Assembly (NCBI RefSeq): GCF_024494565.1
Contig: NZ_JANHDN010000006.1
Coordinates: 124,001 to 188,000, forward strand
Length of the DNA: 64,000 nt
Origin: Halorubrum rutilum
Lineage (GTDB): Archaea > Halobacteriota > Halobacteria > Halobacteriales > Haloferacaceae
Reading direction: 5' to 3'
The notes beneath the pieces are model-generated. The model was not told the origin of the DNA, ran no database searches, and saw nothing but the letters and a program-made list of their open reading frames with translations. Position 1 is the first letter of the stretch; the number at the start of each line of letters is the position of its first letter. A program made the translations under genes and the position numbers. Positions 32,498-42,800 of the stretch are shown in pieces.

Positions 32498-34892
32498 ATC
32501 CACTATCCGCGACAATATCGACGAAGCAGCGACTACCGTCGGCTCCCTCTGGCCTATTCACTCGTTTGTGACGGCGAACCCTCTCTCAGGGTTTGAAGGC
32601 CAGCCGTTTGGAGAGGCTGTCGAACAGGCCGCTGCTCTGTTGGGTGGCCGTGGCTACCCTAGCGCCGAGACATTCAGGGCGGCGCTAGAACGCGGTCAGA
32701 TCGACCGGGAACTCCTTGAGGGGGAGCTCGCTGAAGCAGGCTACGAGGACGACCCAGCGACGTTACTCGACCGTATGGCCGACGCGGCCGACGTCGAGAA
32801 TAGCGACGCGGACACCATCACGGACCACGTCGACAAGGTACTGACCAAGTGGTTGTCAGCCTTCCTCGATGAAGAAAGTGCCCACTGGTCGATGCCGAAC
32901 CGGGAGGCAGGGTTCTACACCGCCTTCCGTGGAATGACCGAATACGACAGCGAAATTCCCGACGAGGGGGTTGTCGCCGACTTGCCCGAAGCGCCAATCG
33001 AGGCCATTGAGGTGGTCCTGAAGTCGTACCCTGAGAGCCAGTGGGTACCCATCCTCGAGAAACAGCTGGCTGCACTCCCGGGGTGGACCGGGTTCATCAA
33101 GCAGCGCGCCGAAAACGAGGGTGTATGGCAGTCGACGTACCCGATTTCGCTAGAAGGATACCTTGCAGCGCGTCTGGCGCTACTGGACGCCATCGACGCC
33201 AACATCGAGCCCTCGAACGATGTGGGCAAGGCGCATCCAGCGGATGACCTCGCTCAGGCGTTCCTGCGCGCGTGGGAAGCGACTTACCGCGAAGATCTCA
33301 TCGGGACCGTCGCGGCCCAAAGTCAGTCAATGGACGACAGCGACACCTCAGGCCGCCCGGACGCTCAGTTGGTTTTCTGTATCGACACCCGCTCGGAGGT
33401 TATCCGTCGTCATATGGAGTCAACGGGTAACTACGAAACCTACGGATACGCTGGCTTCTTTGGCATCCCGATGGAGTATCAGGGCTACGATGCCGACGTG
33501 TCGGTCGATGCCTGTCCACCGATTCTGGACCCGCAGCACCGCATCACCGAAATTCCCACCGACAGGGACACCCAGACACGCCACGATCGCTGGGCAGGCA
33601 TCCGCGAGGCCGCCGACGAAGCCATCGAAATGCTGGAGGCTAACGCCGCCACAGCCTACGGATACGTCGAGACTGCTGGGAGCGGCTACGGGCTCTCACT
33701 CGCGGCCCGGACGCTCGTTCCAACGCGTATTCACGACCTGATTGACGCCGCCGCGGAGTTGGTGCCCGACGATCACGAGTTCTGTGAACCGCTGGTCCAC
33801 TACCAGTACACCTACTCCGGCAACCTGCCGGTGGGGATGACCACCGAGGAGAAAGTCGAATACGCCGCCACTGCCTTCGAGTTGATGGGGTTCGAGAAAT
33901 TCAGTCGCCTCGTCGTCTTCGCGGGGCACGCCAGCGAGACCACAAACAACCCCTACGACTCAAGTCTGGACTGCGGTGCCTGTGCGGGCAACCCCGGCGG
34001 CCCGAGTGCCTACGTTCTCGCGAAGATTTGTAACGACGACGCCGTCAAGACTGAACTTCGCGACCGCGGGTTCGACATCCCCGAGGATACGGTTTTCATA
34101 GCCGGTCAGCACAACACGACGACGGACGAAGTGGACCTGTTCGCGGACGACGTACCCGAAAGTCACGCGGACGACCTCAACAAGTTGCGCGCGGATCTTG
34201 CGACTGCTCGCGACCACGCGACGGCTGAGCGTGTCGAGGCGATGGGGGCCGACGGTTCGACCGGCATCACCGAAACGGAACGCCGTGCCGCCGACTGGGC
34301 CGAGACGCGTCCAGAGTGGGGGTTAGCCGGGAACGCCGGATTCGTGATCGGCCCCCGCGAGTTGACCAGCGGCTGTGATTTCGACGGGCGTGCATTCCTC
34401 CACTCGTACGACTGGTCGACCGACTCCGACGGAGACGCGTTAGAGGCCATCTTAACTGGCCCAATGGTCGTCACCCAGTGGATCAACACCCAGTACTACT
34501 TCTCTACGGTCGACAACGCCGTCTACGGCAGCGGGTCGAAGGTGACCCAGAATCCAGTCGGCAACGTCGGTGTCTATCAGGGCAACGGTGGCGACCTGAT
34601 GGCTGGGCTCCCGCTCCAGTCGCTGATGATCGCAGACGACGAACCGTACCACCAACCACTCCGTCTCTCGACGGTCGTCCACGCGCCGGTTGAGCGGGTC
34701 ACCGATATCTTGGCCGACCATGAAGAACTGACCGAGATTCTGGACAACAACTGGCTCTCACTAACAGTCGTCGATCCGACTCAGGATCACCGCATCTTCC
34801 ACTACGAGGAATCCTTGGAGTGGATGCCAATGTCAGAACAGACCGAAGCACATCCAGAGATACCGAACACTAAGGCTATCGCAGACGACTAG
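32487..34892 (+). CDS. dabA: DabA, carbonic-anhydrase-like subunit of inorganic carbon transporter (UPF0753/DUF2309)
   Basis: An 801-residue member of the DUF2309/UPF0753 family. The putative zinc-site residues of DabA are conserved: Cys298 and Asp300 in FCIDTRSEVIRRHMEST, His481 in VVFAGHASETTNNPY, and Cys496 in LDCGACAGNPGG. With DabB it forms a complex that hydrates CO2 vectorially to bicarbonate using the cation gradient and thereby traps inorganic carbon in the cell (known from Halothiobacillus). In a heterotrophic archaeon it may supply bicarbonate for carboxylases. Its start lies inside the end of dabB, indicating coupled translation. It is intact and full length. Confidence 0.9.
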   Translation: MNTESTIRDNIDEAATTVGSLWPIHSFVTANPLSGFEGQPFGEAVEQAAALLGGRGYPSAETFRAALERGQIDRELLEGELAEAGYEDDPATLLDRMADAADVENSDADTITDHVDKVLTKWLSAFLDEESAHWSMPNREAGFYTAFRGMTEYDSEIPDEGVVADLPEAPIEAIEVVLKSYPESQWVPILEKQLAALPGWTGFIKQRAENEGVWQSTYPISLEGYLAARLALLDAIDANIEPSNDVGKAHPADDLAQAFLRAWEATYREDLIGTVAAQSQSMDDSDTSGRPDAQLVFCIDTRSEVIRRHMESTGNYETYGYAGFFGIPMEYQGYDADVSVDACPPILDPQHRITEIPTDRDTQTRHDRWAGIREAADEAIEMLEANAATAYGYVETAGSGYGLSLAARTLVPTRIHDLIDAAAELVPDDHEFCEPLVHYQYTYSGNLPVGMTTEEKVEYAATAFELMGFEKFSRLVVFAGHASETTNNPYDSSLDCGACAGNPGGPSAYVLAKICNDDAVKTELRDRGFDIPEDTVFIAGQHNTTTDEVDLFADDVPESHADDLNKLRADLATARDHATAERVEAMGADGSTGITETERRAADWAETRPEWGLAGNAGFVIGPRELTSGCDFDGRAFLHSYDWSTDSDGDALEAILTGPMVVTQWINTQYYFSTVDNAVYGSGSKVTQNPVGNVGVYQGNGGDLMAGLPLQSLMIADDEPYHQPLRLSTVVHAPVERVTDILADHEELTEILDNNWLSLTVVDPTQDHRIFHYEESLEWMPMSEQTEAHPEIPNTKAIADD

Positions 34893-35247
34893 CCGCTCTA
34901 GAACCCGTACTGGACGGGAATCAGTGGGTTGACTTGATTCTTTTCTGGACCCAAGAATCCAATCTCTTTCGAAAGAAATCTGAACCAGTTTCGGCCACCA
35001 GATTCGATTAAAACCACGGATCACAACCCCGCTAAACCCACTGTAGTCTCATCTACCCATAACCTCGGAGGATATATTTGATGTGTGCCTTCTATTCAAC
35101 AGATGTTGTGCTGTTCAAAACCCGGAGTAAGAGTCAGTACTGGTTCTCAACTCATTTATTAACGATTTTAATAGATATTTATTTGTCAATAATGAATACA
35201 TCAATCTACTACCTGTGAAACCCACTCTTAGGCTGTAAAATCCAGTT
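34893..35247. other. A/T-rich intergenic region
   Basis: About 350 bp with many A/T-rich boxes (for example TTTAATAGATATTTATTTG) and no gene. A short TCTTTCGAAAGA palindrome (~34971-34982) follows dabA. It should contain the end signals of dabA and the promoter of the large PAS regulator. Confidence 0.4.
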
Positions 35248-38200
35248 ATGGGCAATCACGGCGATACTCTCAAATTGGTCCAGAATAGTGAATTATATAA
35301 CAAGATGAGTCCGGAACCCACGTCTCCCGACTACGGAGCCGACGCGTTCCTCGCGCGGCTGGCGATAGAAGGTCCAGCACCGATCCTCGCCGCAGAGGCC
35401 GCCACCGGAACCGTCGTGGCGGTAAACGAGGCTGCGACCGAGCTGTTCGGTCGCAACCGCTCTTCGCTTATCGGGATGCACCAGACCGAACTTCACCCTC
35501 CAGAGACTGAGACGCGCCATCAAGAAGGGTTTCAGGCAGTCCAAGACGGGCGGGAGAAACACGTCCGCGCCGACGCGGAGGAGCCGGTAACGATTCTGCG
35601 CGCCGACGGGTCGACAGTGCCCGTCGACGTGAGGTCAACGACGTTTACACACGCGGGCACCGAGTACGTCCTCGGAATCTTCCAAGACGCCAGCGAACGC
35701 ATAGAGGACTTGGCTCGGCTCGAACAGCAGGCGGCCGCGATGGACCTGACGACCTCCGGTATTGCGTTATTAAACGGTGACGGTGAGTACACGTACCTCA
35801 ACGACGCCCACGTCACGATGTTCGGGTACGACGACGCCGAGGAGCTGCTCGGCGGGACCTGGCGGCAGATATACGCGGACGACGTCATCGAGCGAATCGA
35901 AACCGAGGTTCTCCCGGTCGTCGAGGAGACGGGGTCGTGGGACGGAGAGTTGGTCGGCGTCAAACGGGACGGCACGCCGATTACACAGCGCGTGTCCCTC
36001 GCACAGCTTCCCGACGGGGGAATCACCTGCGTTAATCTCGATCTCACCGAACAAGAACGCCGACTCCGTCGCCTTGAGGAGACACGTTCGCTTGCCGAAG
36101 AGCTGATGACTGCAGACAATTACGAGGAAGTGATTGATACTGCCATCGAGGGAGTGACGGAGATTATTGATCGGCCGTTCTCTGGGTATTGGGCACACGA
36201 ACCTGCTGGAACGGATACAGCGAATCCGACTGGAACTGCGGAGACCGCGACCGACGTGCTCGTTCCGGTGTCTGTCTCCAGTAGCGGAGCGTCGCTTGTC
36301 GAGGAGGTACCGCAATTCCGCCCTGGTGAATCGCTTGCGTGGGAGGCGTTCGATGCTGGGACGCCGGCATACTATCCGAATGTCGCCGCGGAGGTGGGCG
36401 TTCACAACCGGGAGACGCCAATCGGTACCGAATTTATTGTCCCTATCGACGACGATGGTGTGTTTCTCGTCGGGTCGCCGGAAACGGACAATCTCGCCGA
36501 GGACGAACGCGAGCTCATTTTGATCGTCACACAGTACCTCCAGACGGCGATCGAACTCGTCGCGCAGCGACGTCAACTACGTACTGCGCGCGACCGCATA
36601 GAGTCAGAACGCAATCAGCTCGAACGTGTCATGAATACAGTCCCGCAGCTGATATTCGCGAAGAACACCGACGGCGAATTCTTGCTCGCGAACGAAGCGG
36701 TCGCTGACGCGTACGGTACCACCGTCTCGGACATGATCGGTTCGACTGATGCCGACTACACGGCCGAGCCCGACGAGGTGGACGCATTCACCGACGACGA
36801 TAGACGGGTGATTGAGACCGGCGAGCCGCTCCATCGCACCGAGGAGACGCTGACCGACGCCGCGGGCAACGAGCGGATCTTAGAAACGTGGAAAATACCA
36901 TTCAAGCTGGCCGACAGCGATGAGGACGCGGTACTCGGCGTTGCCAACGACATCACCGATCTTACCGATGTGCGTGACGAACTCGACCGGCAGCGCCGGT
37001 TGACGAACCTCTACGCCGTGAGCAACCGTGTATTCAAAGCAACGGATCCGGAAGACGCGTTTGACGCGTGCGTCGAGGCGGTTGCCGAAGTGGTGACGGC
37101 TGACGAACTCGCGATATACGACCGCAATACGTCAAAAGGGGAGTTGGTGCGGCTTGCGACTGCGGGAGACAACACCGAATCACGTAGCCGACAGCGAATT
37201 CACCCGGGCGAGACGGACCTCTGGCGAGCGTTCACCGAGTCCGACACGTGCTGGCTCCCGGCCGACGCCGTTATCGAGGCGGACGACGCAGCCGAGAAGC
37301 AGGCACTCGTCACACAGCTCGGTGAGACGAGTCTGTTGAGCGTAGTCGTCGACAAACGGGACGAGACGTTGGAATCGTTCATTCGGGCGGTGAGCCAGCA
37401 GGTCTCGGCAGCACTCACACAACTTCGCCAGGAGACATCGATAGCGGGGCTCTCAAATGATGTCGCCAGGACCCAGCGGCAAGCGGACCGCTACCAGAAC
37501 CTGTGGGAGGGGATGGTTGACACAGTTGAAGCGATCGTGACTGCGGAGACATCGGCGGCAGTGCGTGAGGCGGTTGTCGGCTTCGGCAATCGTGTGGCGG
37601 AGTACGCGTTCGTTGGCACGTATGATCCGGTCACAGAGCGAATTGACCCGGTCGAAGTGTCCGAGGCAGGTGGACCGTCGAAGCTGTACGAAAACGACGG
37701 GCAGGCGTTTCCCGCGATTACCGCTGCCTCACAAAACGAACCACAGCGTGTCGTCGATGGACAAGAGACTGGGGGAAGTCACGGCGAGTGGCTTAATCGA
37801 CTGCTCCATTTCGGCTACCGAGAATCGCTCGCGGTTCCGGTGAGCCACTACGGGACCGTCTATGCCGTCGCCGAGTTCATCAGTACAGACGCCGAGCGCT
37901 TCGCCGAACCAGAACGCCAAGCGGTTGGTGCGGTTGCGGACGCCGCCGGAATGCGACTGTCAACGCTTGAGTCTGCGAACGCGTCGAACGCACCGATCGC
38001 CTTCGATCTTGAGTGTCGGGACCCGTCGCCGCTCTTTCCGGGCCTCTCGACGTCCGGGACGATTGTCGTCGAACACGTCGCGCTAACGGGCAGAGAAAAC
38101 TTTCACCTAACCGGCCGCGTCGACGGCTACACCGAGACCGCGTTTCGTGATTACGTCGCGGCGACGCCGGGTATCGAACTCGACAGTATTGACTCGATCG

Positions 38201-38649
38201 GTAGCAACGCCCACGAGATTGCCGTGCGGATGAGAGATACACCGGGCCGGTCGCTGGGCTCGGTTCGCGACGTCCTCATGCGGACAGACACACAACTGAG
38301 CAGTGTCCGTTCCCGCCCGAACGCTGACGTGTTGGAGTTCTGGACCAGGGACCCGGGGGTGATCGGTCGGGTCCGCGAGGAGTTGTCTACCGTCTCCGGT
38401 TCGTGTCAGCTCGTCTCGAAGCGCCATCTGTCCGGGTCATCCGGTAGACGCGACGGGTCGGCCGGGAGTACAGAGTTGACGAGAAGACAGCGGGAGATCG
38501 CCGAGACAGCGCTCCAAGAAGGATACTATGATGATCCGCGTGGTATCAACGGTGCCGATCTCGCCGACCGGTTCGACGTGTCCTCGTCGACGCTCCACCA
38601 GCATCTGCGCGCCGCGGAGTCGAAGATCATCCGCGGCTTCTTCGAGTGA
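35248..38649 (+). CDS. Multi-PAS/GAF bacterio-opsin-activator-type regulator (HTH-10)
   Basis: A 1133-residue cytoplasmic regulator. In order: PAS (~35-150, NEAATELFGRNRSSLIG), PAS (~160-270), GAF (~280-430), PAS (~445-575, NEAVADAYGTT), GAF (~590-720), GAF-like (~750-895), a BAT-type domain (~910-1050) and a C-terminal HTH-10 (TRRQREIAETALQEGYYDD, then GADLADRFDVSSSTLHQHL). Such proteins sense redox, light or small molecules and control transcription directly. It has no kinase domain. A second in-frame ATG at codon 20 (MSPEPTSPDYGAD) could be the true start. The gene has no operon partner upstream; its target is unknown. Confidence 0.85.
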   Translation: MGNHGDTLKLVQNSELYNKMSPEPTSPDYGADAFLARLAIEGPAPILAAEAATGTVVAVNEAATELFGRNRSSLIGMHQTELHPPETETRHQEGFQAVQDGREKHVRADAEEPVTILRADGSTVPVDVRSTTFTHAGTEYVLGIFQDASERIEDLARLEQQAAAMDLTTSGIALLNGDGEYTYLNDAHVTMFGYDDAEELLGGTWRQIYADDVIERIETEVLPVVEETGSWDGELVGVKRDGTPITQRVSLAQLPDGGITCVNLDLTEQERRLRRLEETRSLAEELMTADNYEEVIDTAIEGVTEIIDRPFSGYWAHEPAGTDTANPTGTAETATDVLVPVSVSSSGASLVEEVPQFRPGESLAWEAFDAGTPAYYPNVAAEVGVHNRETPIGTEFIVPIDDDGVFLVGSPETDNLAEDERELILIVTQYLQTAIELVAQRRQLRTARDRIESERNQLERVMNTVPQLIFAKNTDGEFLLANEAVADAYGTTVSDMIGSTDADYTAEPDEVDAFTDDDRRVIETGEPLHRTEETLTDAAGNERILETWKIPFKLADSDEDAVLGVANDITDLTDVRDELDRQRRLTNLYAVSNRVFKATDPEDAFDACVEAVAEVVTADELAIYDRNTSKGELVRLATAGDNTESRSRQRIHPGETDLWRAFTESDTCWLPADAVIEADDAAEKQALVTQLGETSLLSVVVDKRDETLESFIRAVSQQVSAALTQLRQETSIAGLSNDVARTQRQADRYQNLWEGMVDTVEAIVTAETSAAVREAVVGFGNRVAEYAFVGTYDPVTERIDPVEVSEAGGPSKLYENDGQAFPAITAASQNEPQRVVDGQETGGSHGEWLNRLLHFGYRESLAVPVSHYGTVYAVAEFISTDAERFAEPERQAVGAVADAAGMRLSTLESANASNAPIAFDLECRDPSPLFPGLSTSGTIVVEHVALTGRENFHLTGRVDGYTETAFRDYVAATPGIELDSIDSIGSNAHEIAVRMRDTPGRSLGSVRDVLMRTDTQLSSVRSRPNADVLEFWTRDPGVIGRVREELSTVSGSCQLVSKRHLSGSSGRRDGSAGSTELTRRQREIAETALQEGYYDDPRGINGADLADRFDVSSSTLHQHLRAAESKIIRGFFE

Positions 38650-38756
38650 CGAACGGTTGTGGACTACTACTAAGACACGGATATATTTGGTATCTATTCT
38701 GCCTGCCACATATCTTCGGGCGTAGAAATAGTATTGATACTGAAAGAATAGAACGC

Positions 38757-38843
38757 ATGAGTTCGGGATGGAATGACGCGCCGCGAATCTCGATGGAGGG
38801 TCCTCTATACCCGATACCGCCGCGAGCGGGTGAGACCGAGTGA
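38757..38843 (+). CDS. 28-residue ORF translationally coupled to the next gene
   Basis: The ORF encodes MSSGWNDAPRISMEGPLYPI followed by PPRAGETE and stops in GTGA, where the GTG is the start of the next gene. An A/T-rich box (GAAATAGTATTG) sits ~27 nt before its ATG, as for leaderless haloarchaeal transcripts, whereas no such box precedes the downstream GTG. This makes it likely that the transcript begins here and that the small peptide is translated. Its role could be coupling only, or it could be a genuine microprotein. Confidence 0.45.
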   Translation: MSSGWNDAPRISMEGPLYPIPPRAGETE

Positions 38844-39766
38844 GTGCCCAGCCGTCTGAGTTGACGATGATGGTGTACGAGTATCTGAACCGGCCCACTG
38901 AACCCGCCGCGACTGCGACGAGTGAAGACCGTTCGTCATGGGTCGACTCTTCCGTCTACGTCGACGACTACGGGAACAAGCTAGTTGACCGGCTTCTCGC
39001 AGCCGAAAGGCATCCCGGTGAGGCCTTCGAAGCCGTTCTACACCCGTCTCCAGAGACGATCGCACCGGCTTTCATCGCCGATGTTGCGGTCCAACACGAC
39101 GACATTGTTGGATTCGCCGCGCCGAGCTCCCAGTTGTACGATGACCTGTTTTACGCCATGTACGCGGCGATGACCGAGACGGGCGCGGTGTTGACGACGA
39201 AGTACCCACACCATGAGGTTCGCTCGCGGCTCTCGACGATGGACCCTCTCGTCATCGATTCTACCCCTGGTGCCGAGACCGACGGCGGTGTTGACGTCGC
39301 GACTACCGACGCCGGACCGGTTCGGTGCGGTGACCTCACTTCACTTGGGGTCGCCGCCGAACGTGCGACGACGCAGCTCGCGACAGGTGATCGAACGGGA
39401 ACATTCGCGATCGCGACGTTGACCCAACTGCTGGCGCATCATGACTCGACTGCACTCGATAGGTTCCTCCACGAACTGGTCGGTCAGTGGCGAAATCAGG
39501 GCGTCGGCGGGCTCATCCACCTGCCACCAGCGAGGGACATCGACAGTTCCAGCTGGTTTGGGTCGGCACACTTCGATTACGTTATTGAGATGCGAACCGA
39601 CGACGGCCAGATTGAGGCGCGAGTGTGTGGGAAGCGAGATGTTGCCCCCACATGGCAGGTGGTTGGCTCGTCGCCGTGCTCGGATAGTGAAGCGGCGGCC
39701 CAAGCAGTGGACCGACAGCCTTCCGGAATAGTCGATGAAGACGGCGGCGAGTCTATCCCGGAGTGA
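38840..39766 (+). CDS. RecA/KaiC-like haloarchaeal protein without P-loop (DUF7504-like)
   Basis: 308 residues with the strand-helix pattern of a RecA-type domain (DDIVGFAAPSSQLYDDLFYA, later TGTFAIATLTQLLAHHDS and GVGGLIHLPPARDI) but with no Walker A motif, as in haloarchaeal proteins linked to signal transduction loci. It starts with GTG within the stop of a 28-codon ORF; a later ATG pair (MMVYEYLNR) is an alternative. It sits between a BAT-type regulator and a histidine kinase on the other strand. The molecular role is unknown; the family assignment is tentative. Confidence 0.55.
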   Translation: MSAQPSELTMMVYEYLNRPTEPAATATSEDRSSWVDSSVYVDDYGNKLVDRLLAAERHPGEAFEAVLHPSPETIAPAFIADVAVQHDDIVGFAAPSSQLYDDLFYAMYAAMTETGAVLTTKYPHHEVRSRLSTMDPLVIDSTPGAETDGGVDVATTDAGPVRCGDLTSLGVAAERATTQLATGDRTGTFAIATLTQLLAHHDSTALDRFLHELVGQWRNQGVGGLIHLPPARDIDSSSWFGSAHFDYVIEMRTDDGQIEARVCGKRDVAPTWQVVGSSPCSDSEAAAQAVDRQPSGIVDEDGGESIPE

Positions 39767-39899
39767 ATACGGTACTGTTACCCGACGAGTCCGTGTCACA
39801 ACCCGGCCTCGGTTGCTGGGTTTCGGATCGCTGCCCCTCGTTGTGAGACGGGGCTTTGCCGACCCTTCCACACGCCTCGCAGTTTGTACGGTATGCCCC

Positions 39900-42800
39900 C
39901 TAGGACATCTGCCCGGGTACGGCTAAACCCAGATTACGGTTTGCTGACGACGTCGGAACGCGAAGCACAACTTCGGTACCTGTGTCGGTCACGTCGACAT
40001 CGATCTCCCCGCCGAGTACCGAGACTAACATCCGAATCAGCCAGATCCCGAGCTCAGAACCGTGCTGTAACGGCGTCTCTTCGCCGGTGACGAGTACCTC
40101 CCGCTCTATATCTGGCATGCCAGGCCCGTCGTCGGCCACGACGATCTGGAGCCAGCCGTTGTCGACCTGTCTCACCGATACGTTGACGTACGGGTCTTCT
40201 CGGTCTCCTGCGGCCACCGCGTTCTTTATCACCTCGGTAACTGGGTGTGTGAGCCATCGTGAGACTGTCTCGTCGGTCGCGTCGACAGAGACAGCGATCG
40301 TTGCGTCCGAGTGGTCATCTCGTACCGCCGTTGCGGCCGTTTCAGTGACCTCAGCGATGTTAACGCTCGACTCGTCGTGTGGTATCTCCCGTATCGCGCG
40401 ATCGATCACCTGCATTTTGTTCGTAAGTCGTTCCCATCCGTCGAATATACGCGTCAGTCGGCGGAGATGATCTTGACGACAGTCAGCGTCCGGTTCCTCG
40501 GCGAGCATCGTTGTCCATCCCACGAGCTTGTTTAAATCGTTGCGGACGTTGTGTCGGACGACCCGCTGGAACACCTGTAAATGCTGTCGCTGTCGCGTCT
40601 TCACGGTGATATCCTTCCCCTCAACGGCGATCAGCGTGATTTCACCAGCGGCGTTACGAATCGGCTTGAACGATACGTCGATGCGTGCGAGACCATCTGG
40701 ACCCTGTAGTTCTCCTTCGGTCTGGACGAGTTCACCGTCACCCGCGCGGTTGACCGCCTCACAAACCGTGAGTCTGTGGTTCGGATCAAGGTTCAGCCAC
40801 GGGAATTTGTCGATTGGTTCATCAACTATAGTCGACCGATCCACACCGATGCGTGTAACCAGCGTATCGTTCACGTCAGTCACGATTTTATTGGGGCGGA
40901 CTAACGCGGTAAACTGGTGCGGGCTGTTAAACACTGCCTCCAGTCGCCGAGTGTACTTCTCGCGTTCAGAGATATCGATGAACAGCACATCGGTACCTAC
41001 GACTTCGTCGCTGACGGTGCGCGGGATCGCCCGTAACAGACACGGGACCGTGTCGCCGTCCGTCGTCACGAGCGTGCGTTCCGCAACGGTGAGATCGCCG
41101 CTAAGCGCGCGTTCGTAGCCGTCTGTTTGGAGCGAATTGGCCGAGGTATCGTCGTAAAACTCACTGAGCGGCTGTCCAACCACCGCTTCGCGCTCGTACC
41201 CCAGCGCGTCGGAAAACGACCGGTCACAGGCCTCAATGACTGCTTCGCCGCCAACGGCCCGAGTTTGAACGAACAGCAGCGGGCCCTGATCAAACAGTTT
41301 CGACGCCCATTTCACACGCTCGGAGCGCTTCGTCGCGTCTCGCCCCATCGCCAGCACACTGGCAGAGCCATCACCCGCATCACTCACAACGGTGTGTAGA
41401 TCTATCCACGTGACTTCGCTGTCATCCGTCCCGATTCGTATCGTCTCAGCAGCCGGGTCACCGGTCTCGATCGGGCGCCGCAGGGCGTCAGCGGCACGTT
41501 CGTGGTCCTCCGGATAAACTATTGCTTGCCATTCGTCTATCGTCGTCGGGCTCGCTCCGACCGTCTCTCGTAAAGTGGCGTCCAACGTGACTGTGTTGGT
41601 ACTGAAGTCCCACTCACCGATGCCCGTCTCCGTCCCGCTGAGGACGAGCTCCAGCCGCTCAGTCTGGTCTCTGAGCTCTCTGATCCGCCGTCGTTGCTCG
41701 GTGATATCGTGTTGAACCCCGATGTAGTTTGTCACGATTCCGTTTGCGTCTCGAACCGGCGTCACGGAGAGCTTCGCCCAGTACGGTTCACCCTCCGCGG
41801 TGTAGTTTCTCAGCTTAGTCGTTATTGGTCGCTCGGTTTCGATCGCCGTACGGATGCGCTTTGTCGTCTCCGAATCTGATCCGGGGCCCTGGAGGAATCT
41901 CGGGTTTCGGCCGAGAGCCTCTGACCGCTCGTATCCGGTTAGCTGTACAAACTCCTCGTTGACGTACACCAACGGGTTCCCCGGTTGGGTCGGGTCCGTA
42001 ATCTGGATGCTGGTCCCTGCTTCGTCCAGCGCCCGCTCTTTTAATGCGAGTTCATGTTCCCGTGCTTCACGATCGCTCACGTCACGCACCGTACAGACCA
42101 TTCGGGATGGGGTGACCATCGTCAGGGACAGCTCCGCCGGGAACGTCGTTCCATCTGGCCGACTTCCCGTTACTCGCCCCTGCCAGTGACCATCGCGTTC
42201 GAGCGCGTCGAAAGCTTCCTTCTCGATCCGTGCCGCTTCATCCGCAGCGTATAGCTCCCGCCAACTTCGACCGAGTAGCTCCTGTTTGCTGTCGAATCCG
42301 TACATATCGACGTGCGTCTGGTCGATATAGGCGTACGCCTCGTCGTCAAGGATGGCGACGCCATCGGCGGCGTCCTCGATCGCCTGTTGAAACGCACCGA
42401 GGCGAATGTCCGAGGCGATCTCGCCTGTCGGGTCACGGGTCTGGGAGCTAATACGGTCGAGTGCCGCGGCGAGTAACTCTGCTGCTCGCTCGAGAACATC
42501 ACGGACAGCGGCCTCGTCCAACGCGGTCGCGAGATCGTGGTGATCCCAGCCAACCGATAGCACACGCTCGGAATCGATCGGAACGAAAAGTTCCTGACGC
42601 GGAAGCCAGCGGTTATCATCCGGTGCGATTGGTCCGGCCACCCCGTCAGTTCGAACCGGCGCATCAGCCGTGAAACATCGCTTGATTAGAGACGCGTCTG
42701 GTGAAGGGATTCGATCCGACCGACCCGTATGGCGTTCGGAACCGAACAACGGTGGGGACGGCTGTTCCGGCGATTGGCCATTCTCAAGGTTGCTACCATG

